Part shown: piece by piece, positions 43,349 to 53,053 of the stretch
Position numbering within the stretch: position 1 is the first letter of the stretch
How the letters are laid out: each line of letters begins with the position of its first letter
From: Campanula takesimana
Taxonomy: Eukaryota; Streptophyta; Magnoliopsida; Asterales; Campanulaceae
Direction: 5' to 3'
DNA length: 64,000 nucleotides
NCBI GenBank assembly: GCA_026119855.1
Contig: JAOWBW010000044.1
Location: 930,001-994,000 of the forward strand
Program-made: the position numbers and the translations under genes
Notes under the pieces: model-generated
The model's database searches: none
What the model saw: the letters and a program-made list of their open reading frames with translations, nothing else
Told to the model about the DNA's origin: nothing

Positions 43349-46300
43349 GGCCTTACCGCAAGACGTTGAATGGCTATTTTGTTCGCCAAGGGGAAGACGT
43401 TCCATACATGATCTTTCCCGAGCCATGGGTTAACAATAAGGGTGTCAAAAAGCCCGGTCTCGAAATCTTCTCCGATTGTGAGATCCAGAAATCCAAAAGG
43501 GAACCAACTCCCATGTCACCCCATGAATGGTGGGGAAGGAGGGTGACTATAGAGTCCGAGACAGAAATCACCGTGGGGGAAGAACTGACAGATTTAGCCT
43601 CCATGTTCGAAGAGCTTGCCATGATGAATGAATGCCAAGTCAACGCCATCCATGACACCGTCATCATGAATGACACTATCAGTGAGATCCCGCCAAGCTC
43701 CGAGCCGATCAACAATTGGTATTCTACGAAAGGGCCCGTGGTATCCGAAGAATTCTTAGTCCAAGAAATGGGTTGCATACCCCGCACAGCAACAAAGGAA
43801 GAGCGGCTCACACTTACTTTTGAGTCCGAGAGTGTCTCTAATACCCTCACCCAAGAGGATTTGGAGGCCATAGCCGAGCGTGTGTTTCCTTTCTTTGCTA
43901 ATGAAAAATTTGATATTTCTGAGTATCCTGAGATTGCAAACATCATAAATGATGAATTAACTAATAATGAACTTAATGAACAAGTTAATAACGATTCAAA
44001 TTATGATGAAATAGACCACGAAAACACAACATGCTTAAATGAACTTGCTAAACAAGTCCGTAGTCGTGGTGAAAATGGTCCAGAGGCTGACGAAGAATTG
44101 CATGTTGTTAATCTGGGTACCGAAGAGGAGCCAAAAGAAACTAATATCGGAAGCTTCTTCAAGGGGGACGACAGAGACAGATTGACTGCACTACTACGGG
44201 AGTTCGTGGATGTGTTCGCATGGTCATACAGAGACATGCCGGGTTTGGACAGAAAGGTAGCGGAGCACAGAATTCCGATCATAGAAGATGCCTAGCCGGT
44301 AAAACAGACGCTCAGAAAGATCAAGCCAGAATGGTCTCTACAAGTCAAAGAAGAGATCGAGAAGCTCCTCAGTGTGGGTTTCATCAAGGTTATCGAGTAT
44401 CCGACATGGTTAACCAACATCGTGACAGTCAAAAAGGCAAATGGCAAGGTTCGAGTTTGTGTGGACTTCCGGGATTTGAACAAAACTTCCCCAAAGGATG
44501 ATTTTCCACTCCCTAACATCGACATGCTAGTCGACTCCACTGCTGCCTACGAGGTTCGCTCATTCGTGGATGGGTTCGCTGGGTACAATCAGATTCTCAT
44601 GGCCGAGGAAGATCAACATAAGACAGCCTTCACAACACCGTGGGGCACCTTTTGCTACACAGTCATGCCATTTGGGTTAAGAAACGCTGGGGCTTCCTAC
44701 CAAAGAGCAGTGATAGACTTGTTCCACGATATGATTTACAAAGAAATCGAGGTCTATGTGGACGACATGATCATTCACTCCAAAGGGACCGATGATCAAC
44801 ATTTAATCGATCTCCGTAAGTTCTTCGAAAGGCTTCGTGAACACAAGATGAGGCTCAACCCTGCAAAGTGCACGTTCGGGGTTATCCGAGGCAAAGTCCT
44901 TGGTTATATGGTCACTGAAAGGGGAATTGAAGTAGACCCCTCCAAAATTAAGGCAATCATTGACATGCCTCCTCCAAAGACGCAGAAAGAGATCAAAGGT
45001 TTCATGGGCAGACTGCAATACATCAGTCGGTTTGTGCACCAACTAACTTCCATGTGCGAGCCAATCTTCAAGCTACTCAAGAAGAATGTGGCTCTAGAAT
45101 GGACCGACGCGTGCCAAGAAGCCTTCGACCAAGTGAAGCATTACTTGACGTGCCCTCCTGTTCTAGTTCCGCTGCACAAGGAAAAGCCTCTTTTGCTCTA
45201 TCTCACTGTCAATGATGAAGCCCTAGGGGCTATGTTAGCACAGGAGAAACGAGAGTCCACAAAGGAGAATGCCATTTATTTTGTCATTCGCCGATTCTAA
45301 GGAGGCGAAAAGAACTACTCTGTCTTAGAGAAGTCATGTGCAGCATTGGTTTGGGTCACTCAAAAGCTCAAACACTATATGGAAGCTTTTCCGATCAATC
45401 TAGTAGCAAAGGTGGACCCGCTCCGCTACATCTTCGAGAAGCCTTTCATGTCAACAAGAATAGCCAAATGGTACTTCATGCTCGCCGGCTATGATATCAC
45501 TTACGTCACACTAAAATCCGTCAGGGGGAAAGTGTTCAGTGACCAGCTTGCCGAATTCCCGTGTGACGAAGTGAAGGGGGAAGACGTACAGTTCCCCGAC
45601 GAGCATTTAATTTGTACTGCAACCGAGGAAAATAAGTGGCAACTTTTTTTCGATGGCGCCGCCAATAAACACGGTTTTGGTATAGGAGTATTGCTCATCG
45701 ATCCAAAAGACATCTACACTCCCATTGCCATCCGCCTGGAATTCGAAGCTACCAACAACATTGCCGAGTACGAAGCATGCATAGCAGGGCTCGAAGCAGC
45801 TCTCGACAGAAACGTCACAGAACTAGAAGTATTCGGCGACTCTTTACTCCTTATCAATCAGCAATCGGGTAAATGGCGAATCCAAGACCCGACCCTCCAA
45901 CAGTATGGTCAGCACCTTGAAGAATTGGTTGAACAATTCCAAGAGATCACTTTCAACTACCTGCCAAGGGATAAGAATCGCTTCGCCGATGCACTGGCCA
46001 CTATAGCTTCATTAGTCGAAATGCCCAAAGAGAAAATGGTGAAGCCTTTCAAAATTGCCCGAAGGAACAGTCTAGCGTACTGCATGAGTATCGAGATCGA
46101 CAAGGTTCAAACAAACTCCCCGTGGTATTTGGATATCATGAATTTCCTCAAAGATGGCATTTATCCCGAGAATAGCAATAAGAAGTCTCAAGCGGCTCTG
46201 CAAAGGCTAGCCTCTCGGTACGTACTGATTGGGGACCGAGTCTATAAAAGGCACTACGACGGGATCAATCTCTTATGCGCCAATGAGGCCGAAGCCCAAG

Positions 46301-47307
46301 AGATAATGTGTGAAGTGCACGAAGGAGAGTGTGGACCCCACATGAATGGTTTTATGCTAGTAAAAAAGATACTCCGCATTGGTTACTATTTGAGCACTAT
46401 GGAACGAGACTGTATCGAGAAAGTCAAAAGGTGTGCCAAGTGCCAATTCCATGCTAATCTGCAACACGCTCCACCCTCGCAACTTTACAACATGGTCACA
46501 CCTTGGCCTTTCTCTTGTTGGGGGATAGACATCATCGGTAAAGTCCATCCGGCCGGGAGCAATGGGCAGGCATTTGTAAAGATTAATATCATGTGCCGAT
46601 ACGGCGTGCCTCATGAAATCATTTCCGACAGCAGCTCTCACTTTGAGAAGGAAATGGATGCACTCTTGGTAGAATACAAGATCACCAAACACAAGTCATC
46701 TCCTTACGGTCCCCAAGCAAATGGCGTGGTGGAAGCAGCAAATAAAACCATCGAGACCATCGTCAAGAAAATGGCCTCAACAGGAAGGGATTGGCCCGAG
46801 AAGCTACCATTGGCATTGTGGGGCTACCGCACTTCAATACGGTCAGCAGCAGGAGAAACTCCTTATGCGTTAGTCTATGGTTCTGAAGCCGTACTCCCAA
46901 TCGAACTTGAAGTCTCATCTCTACGGGTCCTCCTCGAGAATCAAGTCAACGAGGTCGACTGGATGCAAAGTCGATACGAACAGCTAGCCTTACTCGACGA
47001 GAAAAGGCTAAGAGCACTCGAACGTACAAGGGAGTATCAGCAGAGGATGGCGAGAGCTTTCAACAAAAAGGTGAAGCCTCGAAACATCAATGTGAGAGAT
47101 TTGGTCTTAAGACAACATCCTCCTAATGCCATGAATCCCCTGGGGAAATTGGGACCCCGATGGATCGGTCCGTACGTGGTCAAGAAGATACTAAGCGGCG
47201 GTGCAGTCCAGCTCGTGGATTTAAATGGTGACCAGTTGCCAAAGGAGGTCAACCTTCTACGCTTAATAAACAAAGACCATATAAAAAAAAAAAAAATCGC
47301 TCGCTAG
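43349..47307 (+). pseudogene. Tat-A pol: RT, RNase H, integrase, with two stops and a dead integrase
   Basis: After an acidic, poorly conserved linker (to ~44200) come RT (VKKANGKVRVCVDFRDLNK, FVDGFAGYNQI, FCYTVMPFGLRNAGASYQR, YVDDMIIHSK at 44755-44766), RNase H (~45630-46020: LFFDGAANK, NIAEYEACIAGLEAA, EVFGDSLLLI, RFADALATIASL; all four acidic residues present) and integrase (HHCC 46310-46460). In-frame stops: TAG 44293-44295 and TAA 45298-45300. In integrase, VKINIMCRYG follows directly after GQAF; compared with Tat-D about 29 residues containing the first catalytic Asp are deleted near 46577. RT and RNase H motifs look healthy but the integrase cannot be active. Confidence 0.93.
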
Positions 47308-47442
47308 GTTGAAAACCCGCAAGGGCGGCCTAGGCAAAAATTAGAGCACGTGCAAAAAAGAGGCCCGCTAGATTGAAAACCCGAAAGGGCGGTCTAGGCA
47401 AAAAACAGGGTGCAAAAAAAAAAAAAAAAAAATAAAAAAAAT
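47283..47442 (+). ncRNA. stem-loops H1 and H2 with A-tracts, Tat-A copy
   Basis: A-tract 47283-47295; H1 CTAGG 47303-47307/CCTAG 47328-47332; H2 CTAGA 47368-47372/TCTAG 47393-47397; A-rich tract 47416-47442. Inside each stem is AAAACCCGnAAGGGCGG, which can form a second small helix CCCG/GGGC. H1 overlaps the last codons of pol. Confidence 0.75.
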
Positions 47443-47460
47443 GGTCTTTGTTTGTTTGAA

Positions 47461-47517
47461 CTACGGAGACCTGAGCCTCCCAACTGGAGGAACGTAGGCA
47501 ACCTTCGGGTGCGGTCT
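47461..47517 (+). ncRNA. predicted structured element PK, reference copy A
   Basis: P1 CTACG 47461-47465 with CGTAG 47493-47497; P2 CCTCC 47476-47480 with GGAGG 47486-47490; P4 GCAACC-TTCG-GGTGC 47498-47512 (bulged A, TTCG tetraloop); P3 AGACC 47467-47471 with GGTCT 47513-47517. P3 links a segment inside P1 to one outside it, so P1 and P3 form an H-type pseudoknot. Six further copies in this window vary in sequence but keep most pairings. It lies between pol and the convergent antisense ORF. I know of no described RNA family that matches; the biochemical role is unknown. Confidence 0.75.
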
Positions 47518-47677
47518 AAAACATATCAAAAATACCCAATTCACTTCCAATAACAAAATGCAATTTTTATTCATTCAATGAATTATTCAAACCATTACAA
47601 CGGATTTATTGAGCAACAAAAGACATCAAAATATTAAATCCTAAAACAAAGTGGTCTAATGGCAATCTCTTGGGGTA
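47518..47677. other. short spacer at the convergent gene ends of Tat-A
   Basis: A/T-rich, no ORF. It would be the 3' UTR of the antisense ORF and of pol. Confidence 0.5.
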
Positions 47678-48847
47678 CTAAGAAAAATCCAATTTTCTCT
47701 TAGCCTTCAAAGGACCACCCGATCGTCTCTCAATTCTATTCTTCTTGGATAACGGAGGAGCACTAATACGCACCGAGACCCTCTGTGTTGCGGCATGTCT
47801 CCTAGCATAAAAGTCATCCAAAGGAGTACCGAAAGGGTTAGCAAGAATGTTACTCGAATCAGCAGCAGCCTCCCTATATCTCAAAGCGCTGCTAGGCTCA
47901 AAACCCTTTCCCAACATCTCGGCACGAAGCACATCGACCCAAGTGATGCCACGGTAAAGGGTGCCAAACAAATAATCCAAGTAGCTCTCAGGAAGGAAGA
48001 CACTCCCCCGATGCAAAGGAGCAAAGGCCCAACGGTTGCAGTCATCTCCCCAAGCCGACTGAAGATCACTCGAGAAATCCGGACCCATGTAAGCAACTGG
48101 ACGAAGCATTCCGTCCCTCGGAAAAAGAATTGTCTGTTGGCGACCGAACTGCCGTAGAACCCGCTCTGGCTGGTAAAATGAAGAATCTCTCAAGCCGGGT
48201 ACAACCACGTGCTGAAAACCAAGAGTCCATTCCACAAAAGGACGAAGACCCCAAGAAGGAGGGCACCACTCAATATCGACGGTTACCCGAGAGGCAAAGA
48301 ATTTCTTCCAACAGTCTTCAGATAAATCCCGGATAAATAACTTCCTCCTATGAACAGCAAAAGGAGACAAATCACCATCCGGGGAATAAACCTTGAAGTG
48401 TTCTCGGAGCCATATGGTCAAGAGCAAAGGGCTTCCCCGACACATCTTGCCCGTCTTATGTAACTCATCAAGGCCGTGCAACGTCTCCCCTACAATAAGA
48501 GGGATCATACTAAATTGTTGATCCTTGGCTTGCAAAATAATCTCAGCCAACTGCACATCCGCAGTCCCGAAAGGTGTAACAAACAGTACTTCACTAAAGA
48601 GACAAGCGGCCATGGCATTCCTTTTGAAAGATTGAACCACCAGATCCTCCGAGTGTAAACTGAAGAACATCGGCAGCTCAGTTATGTCAATCACAGTACC
48701 GTGCAACATCTTCCTCACATCCTCAACAGGGAGATTTAGTGACTCAACCCAAGAGTCAATAGCACCATGGTGATATTTAGGGACGGCAATCCGACCGGCC
48801 AAAGGCATACCAAAGATGGCCCCGAAATCATCAACAGTCGGCACCAT
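47678..48847 (-). CDS. antisense ORF of Tat-A, plant mobile domain/DUF7745-like
   Basis: 389 uninterrupted codons, the longest fully open frame of Tat-A outside pol. Features: EMVPTVDDFGAIFGMPLAGR, FSEVLFVTPFGTADVQLAEII, LTIWLREHFKVYSP, CWKKFFASRVTVDIEWCPPSWGL and PERVLRQFGRQQTI, all in the style of plant mobile domain/DUF7745 proteins; the basic C-terminus (KKNRIERRSGGPLKAKRKL) could be a nuclear signal. The frame is open upstream of the ATG to a TAG at 48914-48912 and already carries the conserved-looking AFWDCDSHTFNF, so translation may begin upstream through another exon. Extra antisense ORFs are known in Tat retrotransposons; their function is not. Confidence 0.75.
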   Translation of the reverse strand: MVPTVDDFGAIFGMPLAGRIAVPKYHHGAIDSWVESLNLPVEDVRKMLHGTVIDITELPMFFSLHSEDLVVQSFKRNAMAACLFSEVLFVTPFGTADVQLAEIILQAKDQQFSMIPLIVGETLHGLDELHKTGKMCRGSPLLLTIWLREHFKVYSPDGDLSPFAVHRRKLFIRDLSEDCWKKFFASRVTVDIEWCPPSWGLRPFVEWTLGFQHVVVPGLRDSSFYQPERVLRQFGRQQTILFPRDGMLRPVAYMGPDFSSDLQSAWGDDCNRWAFAPLHRGSVFLPESYLDYLFGTLYRGITWVDVLRAEMLGKGFEPSSALRYREAAADSSNILANPFGTPLDDFYARRHAATQRVSVRISAPPLSKKNRIERRSGGPLKAKRKLDFS

Positions 48848-49253
48848 TTCATTAGCTGAAAAGTTGAAGGTATGGCTGTCGCAATCCCAGAAAGCGCGCG
48901 CCTCCCAAGTCTAGATCACTTTGAGAAAAGGCCTTGTCAGAGATCTCCAGCTTAAATCAAGACACAGCCCCTGTCCTCGGACACCCAGTTGGGCGCACCT
49001 TCTTCTGGTCCGCCCTTAAGGCATGTCAAAAATTGAAAGTAGGATAGAAACTCCCACTCAAAAGTAGGTTGTCCTCCTCCGGATTCCGAACTCCCTAAGT
49101 TCTGTCACGAGTGCCATACCCCCCTCAAGGGTCAATCTCAACATTTCATCCCCAGCAGGAATATTTTTCTGGTCGCGGTCAACTGTGCCCGCACCCCACA
49201 ATTCAAAAGGTCAAGTGTGACTCCAAGTGGCACGAGACTTCAAAGCAATACCT
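48848..49253. other. region upstream of the antisense ORF in Tat-A
   Basis: Contains an AGCGCGCGCCTCC word at 48893-48905 and TTGGGCGCACC near 48989, resembling the LTR GC words. It would be the promoter side of the antisense ORF. The first ~65 bases may still be coding. Confidence 0.4.
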
Positions 49254-49716
49254 CATCAACGGATTTCACTAACGGATTCGTCAACAAAGGTTCAATAACG
49301 GCCTCTCCAAAGGTTCACTAATGGCCTCCTCAAAGGTTCACTAACGGCCTCTTCAAAGGTTCACTAACGGCCTCTCCAAAGGTTCACTAACGGCCTCTCC
49401 AAAGGTTCACTAACGGCCTCTTCAAAGGTTCACTAACGGCCTCTCCAAAGGTTCAATAACGGCCTCATCAACGAATTTCACTAACGGATTCGTCCTCAAA
49501 GGTTCACTAACGGCCTCTTCAAAGGTTCACTAACGGCCTCTTCAAAGGTTCACCAACGGCCTCTTCAAAGGTTCACTAACGGCCTCTCCAAAGGTTCACT
49601 AACAGCCTTGTTCAAAGGTTCACTAACGGCCTCTCCAAAGGTTCACTAACGGCCTCGATCAAAGGTTCACTAACGGCCTCATTCAACATATTCAGCCGGT
49701 AGGTTCACCTAACGGA
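49254..49716 (+). repeat. 23-bp tandem array in Tat-A 3' region
   Basis: About 19 units of the type GGTTCACTAACGGCCTCT then CCAAA (23 bp), with two short insertions of a related unit (ATTTCACTAACGGATTCGTC at 49264 and about 49477). Unrelated in sequence to the arrays of Tat-B (54 bp) and Tat-2 (45 bp) at the same position. Confidence 0.94.
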
Positions 49717-49892
49717 TCATGCTACCCCCTCTATCAGCAAAAGCCGCTCACACAGGGAGCGCACCACTATCTCTCACAATTTCAAATTCCTGCTTTCATC
49801 GAGTCTTTGCTTTTTCTTGGTGATGTCCTCGGCGGGTGTTTTTAACTTTCGTTGACACGTTTTGCTTTGCAATCCACGTCGCCGAGGGGCTC
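49717..49892 (+). other. conserved pre-LTR block of Tat-A with polypurine tract
   Basis: Shared with Tat-B (17698-17939) and Tat-2 (58555-58730). It includes GCCGCTCACACAGGGAGCGC (hairpin CGCTC/GAGCG with a CACAGG-type loop, 49748-49767) and CGCCGAGGGGCTC ending at the LTR, the likely plus-strand primer. Confidence 0.75.
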
Positions 49893-50906
49893 TGTAGACA
49901 CCCCGCCTTGGACCGCTCACCCCGATTGCACATTTGATCTTGTGTTTCTCCCCATTTTAAGTGTTTCTCGTTAGTTTCTGTCACTTCCGTTAAGTTCCTG
50001 ACTGACTTCGTTAAGTCTAGGGACTAAACTGAATAATAGGACTGACTTTCTAGTCCATTTTGTCAAAATTGCCTTCTCTAAGTCGCGCGCCTCCGACAGG
50101 AGGAGCCAGGCGCGCGCGCCTCCCGCCCCCAAATCAGGAAGCGCGCGCCTCTGGGCGTCAGTTACAGATTTCTGGCCAGGATTCTCTCCCTTGCTCAATT
50201 TACAGGATTTTGCCCGGGAAGGATTTCTTGGTGACTGAGTTTTGGCACCAAAAACACCTCTCTTTGACCTATAAAAACCTCTCTTTAGCTCCATTTTCAA
50301 GAACCGAAAAACCTTAGACCTTGGACCTTGGATCTTTTACTCAAAAATCTTACATTCTCAACAAAGAAGCCAAATTTCTTACCTTCAAGGCATTTCCAAA
50401 GGCATTCATCAAGAAGTGTTTGAAGTCTCTCGAAGACTAGGTAAAAACCATTTTCTTCCTCTTCTCGACTTCATCTCTTTTCTCTTTCTTTTTGTTTTAT
50501 CAAAGTGCAATCACCCAAAACATTTTGGGACATGACTCTAATGATCACCTCATCTCATTGAGGTTGGTTAAGGAGTTATCTCCTACATTCCAAACTCCAT
50601 TTTAAACCCCTTTTTATGATTTAAAGAAGAAGAAGAAGAACGTTTATCATTCATGTAGATTTTGATCAAGCAAGACCAACTTTAGTTGGGCGAGATGGGT
50701 GTTTCGGTACTTCCCATCTCGTAATCTAACCCCCGAACCTCAAAACAAAGAATCTCTGTTTTCGTAATCAAACTTAGGCTATTATAAATAGGTTTTTCTT
50801 ATGTTCCTCAAAACATAGGTGGCGACTCTAAACAATCTAAAACAAGTTAGACATCCTAGGATAATTCACCGCTCTAGCCAAGTTGTGGTTTCCCGGGGTA
50901 TCTACA
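49893..50906 (+). repeat. 3' LTR of Tat-A
   Basis: 1014 bp, TGTAGACACCCC to GGGTATCTACA. By eye about 25-30 differences from the 5' LTR. It carries the 29-bp GC triplet (50085, 50114, 50143) and the internal primer-site word at 50820-50828. Confidence 0.95.
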
Positions 50907-50911
50907 CCCCC

Positions 50912-51283
50912 TTTCTTTTATCTTTGTTTTTCCTTAACCCCCCCAGGAGGAAAGGATTAGTACTCGCTGATCACGAGGAGGACGCGAGTGTGGAAGTAAC
51001 TTTTGGGAAGGTTGTTTCGGTTTGCATTATTTAAATGTATAACCTTTGGGATAGAGTCACCAAACTTTGACGTCATTAAGAATTGTGTATTTTGTAATTT
51101 TTGGGTATAAGCTTGTGGAGCTTATGCTAGTTGTGTTTTGTTGTTGTCAATCTTGAATTTATAAAACTTGTACTATCATCTTTTGGTATAAAATGGAATT
51201 TTTATCTTCAGTATTTTGGTATTTGTGTGCTAAGTCAACGTCCAGTTCGCGTGCCCTTGGCCCGTGGGGTCGGGGTCGCGACA
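50912..51283 (+). repeat. 5' LTR of Tek-P, second part
   Basis: Continues the LTR after Tat-A: the phrase CCTTAACCCCCCCAGGAGG matches (as reverse complement) 3790-3815 of the Tek-M LTR, and it ends GTCGCGACA at 51283. Confidence 0.9.
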
Positions 51284-51285
51284 GT

Positions 51286-51297
51286 TGGTATCAGAGC
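51286..51297 (+). promoter_or_regulatory. Tek-P primer binding site, initiator tRNA-Met type
   Basis: TGGTATCAGAGC two bases after the LTR end. Confidence 0.95.
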
Positions 51298-51380
51298 TAT
51301 GGTTTAGCTCTAAGTTTAAGTATAGGTGGACTAGTATGACCTAGGAGGGTAGTTGTGTTCGGAGTGAGTAACGGTTGTTG

Positions 51381-51390
51381 TTTTATGCAG
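51381..51390 (+). promoter_or_regulatory. predicted splice acceptor before Tek-P gag
   Basis: TTTTATGCAG preceded by a GTTGTTG stretch, 13 bases upstream of the gag ATG. The same site is in Tek-M (3348-3347). Splicing from the LTR donors would remove the palindrome array and the PBS from the gag mRNA. Confidence 0.55.
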
Positions 51391-51403
51391 GCACTTATTC
51401 GAA

Positions 51404-52420
51404 ATGGCCAGAAGAAGAAGTGGTGAAGGTAACGCCGAAACTTCAAATCAGAATGAAACAAGAGATGAAGCCCGTGCAATGTTTCAGGGTATGTTTGAGG
51501 CGGCCATGAAGGCTATTCATGACCAAGGGCCGAGAGTAGAGCAAGCACTACCACCCCGATACGGTTTGGAGCAATTCTTGAAACTAAAACCGGCGGAGTA
51601 TAATGGGGAACCCGATGTGAAGAAGGCCGAGCTATGGATTGAATCAATGGAGAAAATTTACGATGTCTTTGGTTGCACTGGTGAGGATAAGGTCCAATTT
51701 GCGGCCTATAAGCTTGTGGGTACCGCCGAGCATTGGTGGAAAGAGATTAAAGCAAGTTGGGATGAGACTAATACACCGTATGCGTGGGAATTGTTTGTGC
51801 GTAAATTCAAAGAGCATTTTATTCCGGTAGTTGATCAGAACCAGAAGGAGATCGAGCTTCTCAATTTGGACTAAGGCTTGTTGTCCGTGGCTCAGTACTC
51901 AGCTAAGTTCACAGAATTAGCCAGGTACTGTGACTATCTTGTGAGGATGGAGGAGCAGAAAGCAATGAGGTTCATCCGAGGTTTGAAGACATCTATCCGG
52001 ACGCAGCTTATAGCTCAGAGGATTCTGACATTCCAGGATGCCGTGGATCGTGCATATCTAATCAAGCAAGACATTGGGGAACATAAGAGGAAGACCGAGG
52101 TCGCGAACACGGGTAAGCAAGGAAGTCATACCAAATCACAACCCCATCAGCGTTCAGATAACCGAGGTAATTTGGGAGGACCATCTCAGTTTAAAGGACA
52201 ACACGTACCAAGGAATTCGGGTACAACTCCGGGGAACCAAAATAGGGGGCTTTGCACCTATTGTCAGAGGGAAGGCCATTCAGAGGACCGGTGTTGAAAG
52301 AAGCAAGGAAAATGTACCAATTGTGGTCAGTTGGGGCACTTTGCTAGAGATTGTCCGAGGAACAGAGGTCAACCATCGGGGGTAGGAGCTGGTGCTCCAC
52401 AGGGCCAGAAGAGAGATGCA
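51404..52420 (+). pseudogene. Tek-P gag with two zinc knuckles
   Basis: Capsid: YGLEQFLKLKPAEYNG, WIESMEKIYDVF, TAEHWWKEIK, LSVAQYSAKFTELARY. Knuckles CTYCQREGHSEDRC and CTNCGQLGHFARDC are both canonical C-X2-C-X4-H-X4-C. In-frame stops TAA 51872-51874 and TGA 52295-52297 interrupt it; at both places Tek-M keeps a sense codon (Gln, Trp). The frame is otherwise undamaged and continues into protease. Confidence 0.94.
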
Positions 52421-53053
52421 ACGGGAAAGCCCAAGGTCCAAGGAAGGGTATTTGCCATGAATCAACAACAAGCTACCGATGATCCTTCCGTTATTGGAGG
52501 TATTGTTTCTGTGTCTAATGTGAGCGCTCGTGCGTTAGTAGATCCAGGATCATCGCATTCTTACATATCTGTGCAATTTGCTTCTTTGCTAAATGCTGCA
52601 TTTGAGTCTTTACCTTATGTGCTAGAGGTGTCGACCCCTATAGGAGAATGTTTGGTACCCGATAGAGTATTTCGTGCTTGTGATGTGCTTATATGTGGTC
52701 GTGTCTTGTGTGCGGACTTGGTAGTCCTTCCGATTCAAGACTTTGATGTTATTTTGGGTATGGATTGGTTGAGCAAGTTTTATGCTTCTGTTGATTGTCG
52801 TAAGAAAGTCGTTACTTTTTCTATTCCCAATGTGCCTAAGTTTATTTTTGAGGCTAGTCTTTTGAGTAGAAAAATTCGTTTAATTTCTTATGTGAAAGCG
52901 AGAAAATTATTGCATCGTGGTTGTGAGGGTTACTTGGCTAGTGTGCTTGATACCAAGAAAGAATCACTCGGTTTGGAAAGTGTTCGAGTGGTTAGAGAAT
53001 TTCCTGATGTTTTCTCGTCCGAGTACGATATGCCGCCCGATCGAGAGATATAG
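52421..53053 (+). pseudogene. Tek-P protease
   Basis: Retropepsin region: ARALVDPGSSHSYISVQFA, VSTPIGECL, VLPIQDFDVILGMDWL. The catalytic triplet, usually D-S/T-G, is D-P-G here, probably inactivating. TAG at 53051-53053 ends the segment, in frame with RT. Confidence 0.9.

Larger units (their letters stand above)
38539..50911 (+). mobile_element. Tat-A: complete Tat-lineage LTR retrotransposon
   Basis: LTRs 38544-39555 and 49893-50906, flanked by the 5-bp duplication CCCCC (38539-38543, 50907-50911). Order: PBS, leader, gag-PR, pol (RT, RNase H, INT), H1-H2-PK module, antisense ORF, 23-bp tandem array, pre-LTR block with polypurine tract. It lies inside the 5' LTR of Tek-P. LTR divergence by eye is about 2-3 percent. 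Confidence 0.95.

Noticed and set aside
47461..47517. PK as a hammerhead, HDV-like or twister ribozyme
   Set aside because: The conserved hammerhead core (CUGANGA and GAAA) is absent and the helix order does not match HDV-like or twister motifs that I can recognise. An unknown ribozyme is not excluded.
49254..49716. Regularly spaced short repeats resembling a CRISPR array
   Set aside because: Units are contiguous 23-bp tandem repeats without unique spacers, in a plant retrotransposon.
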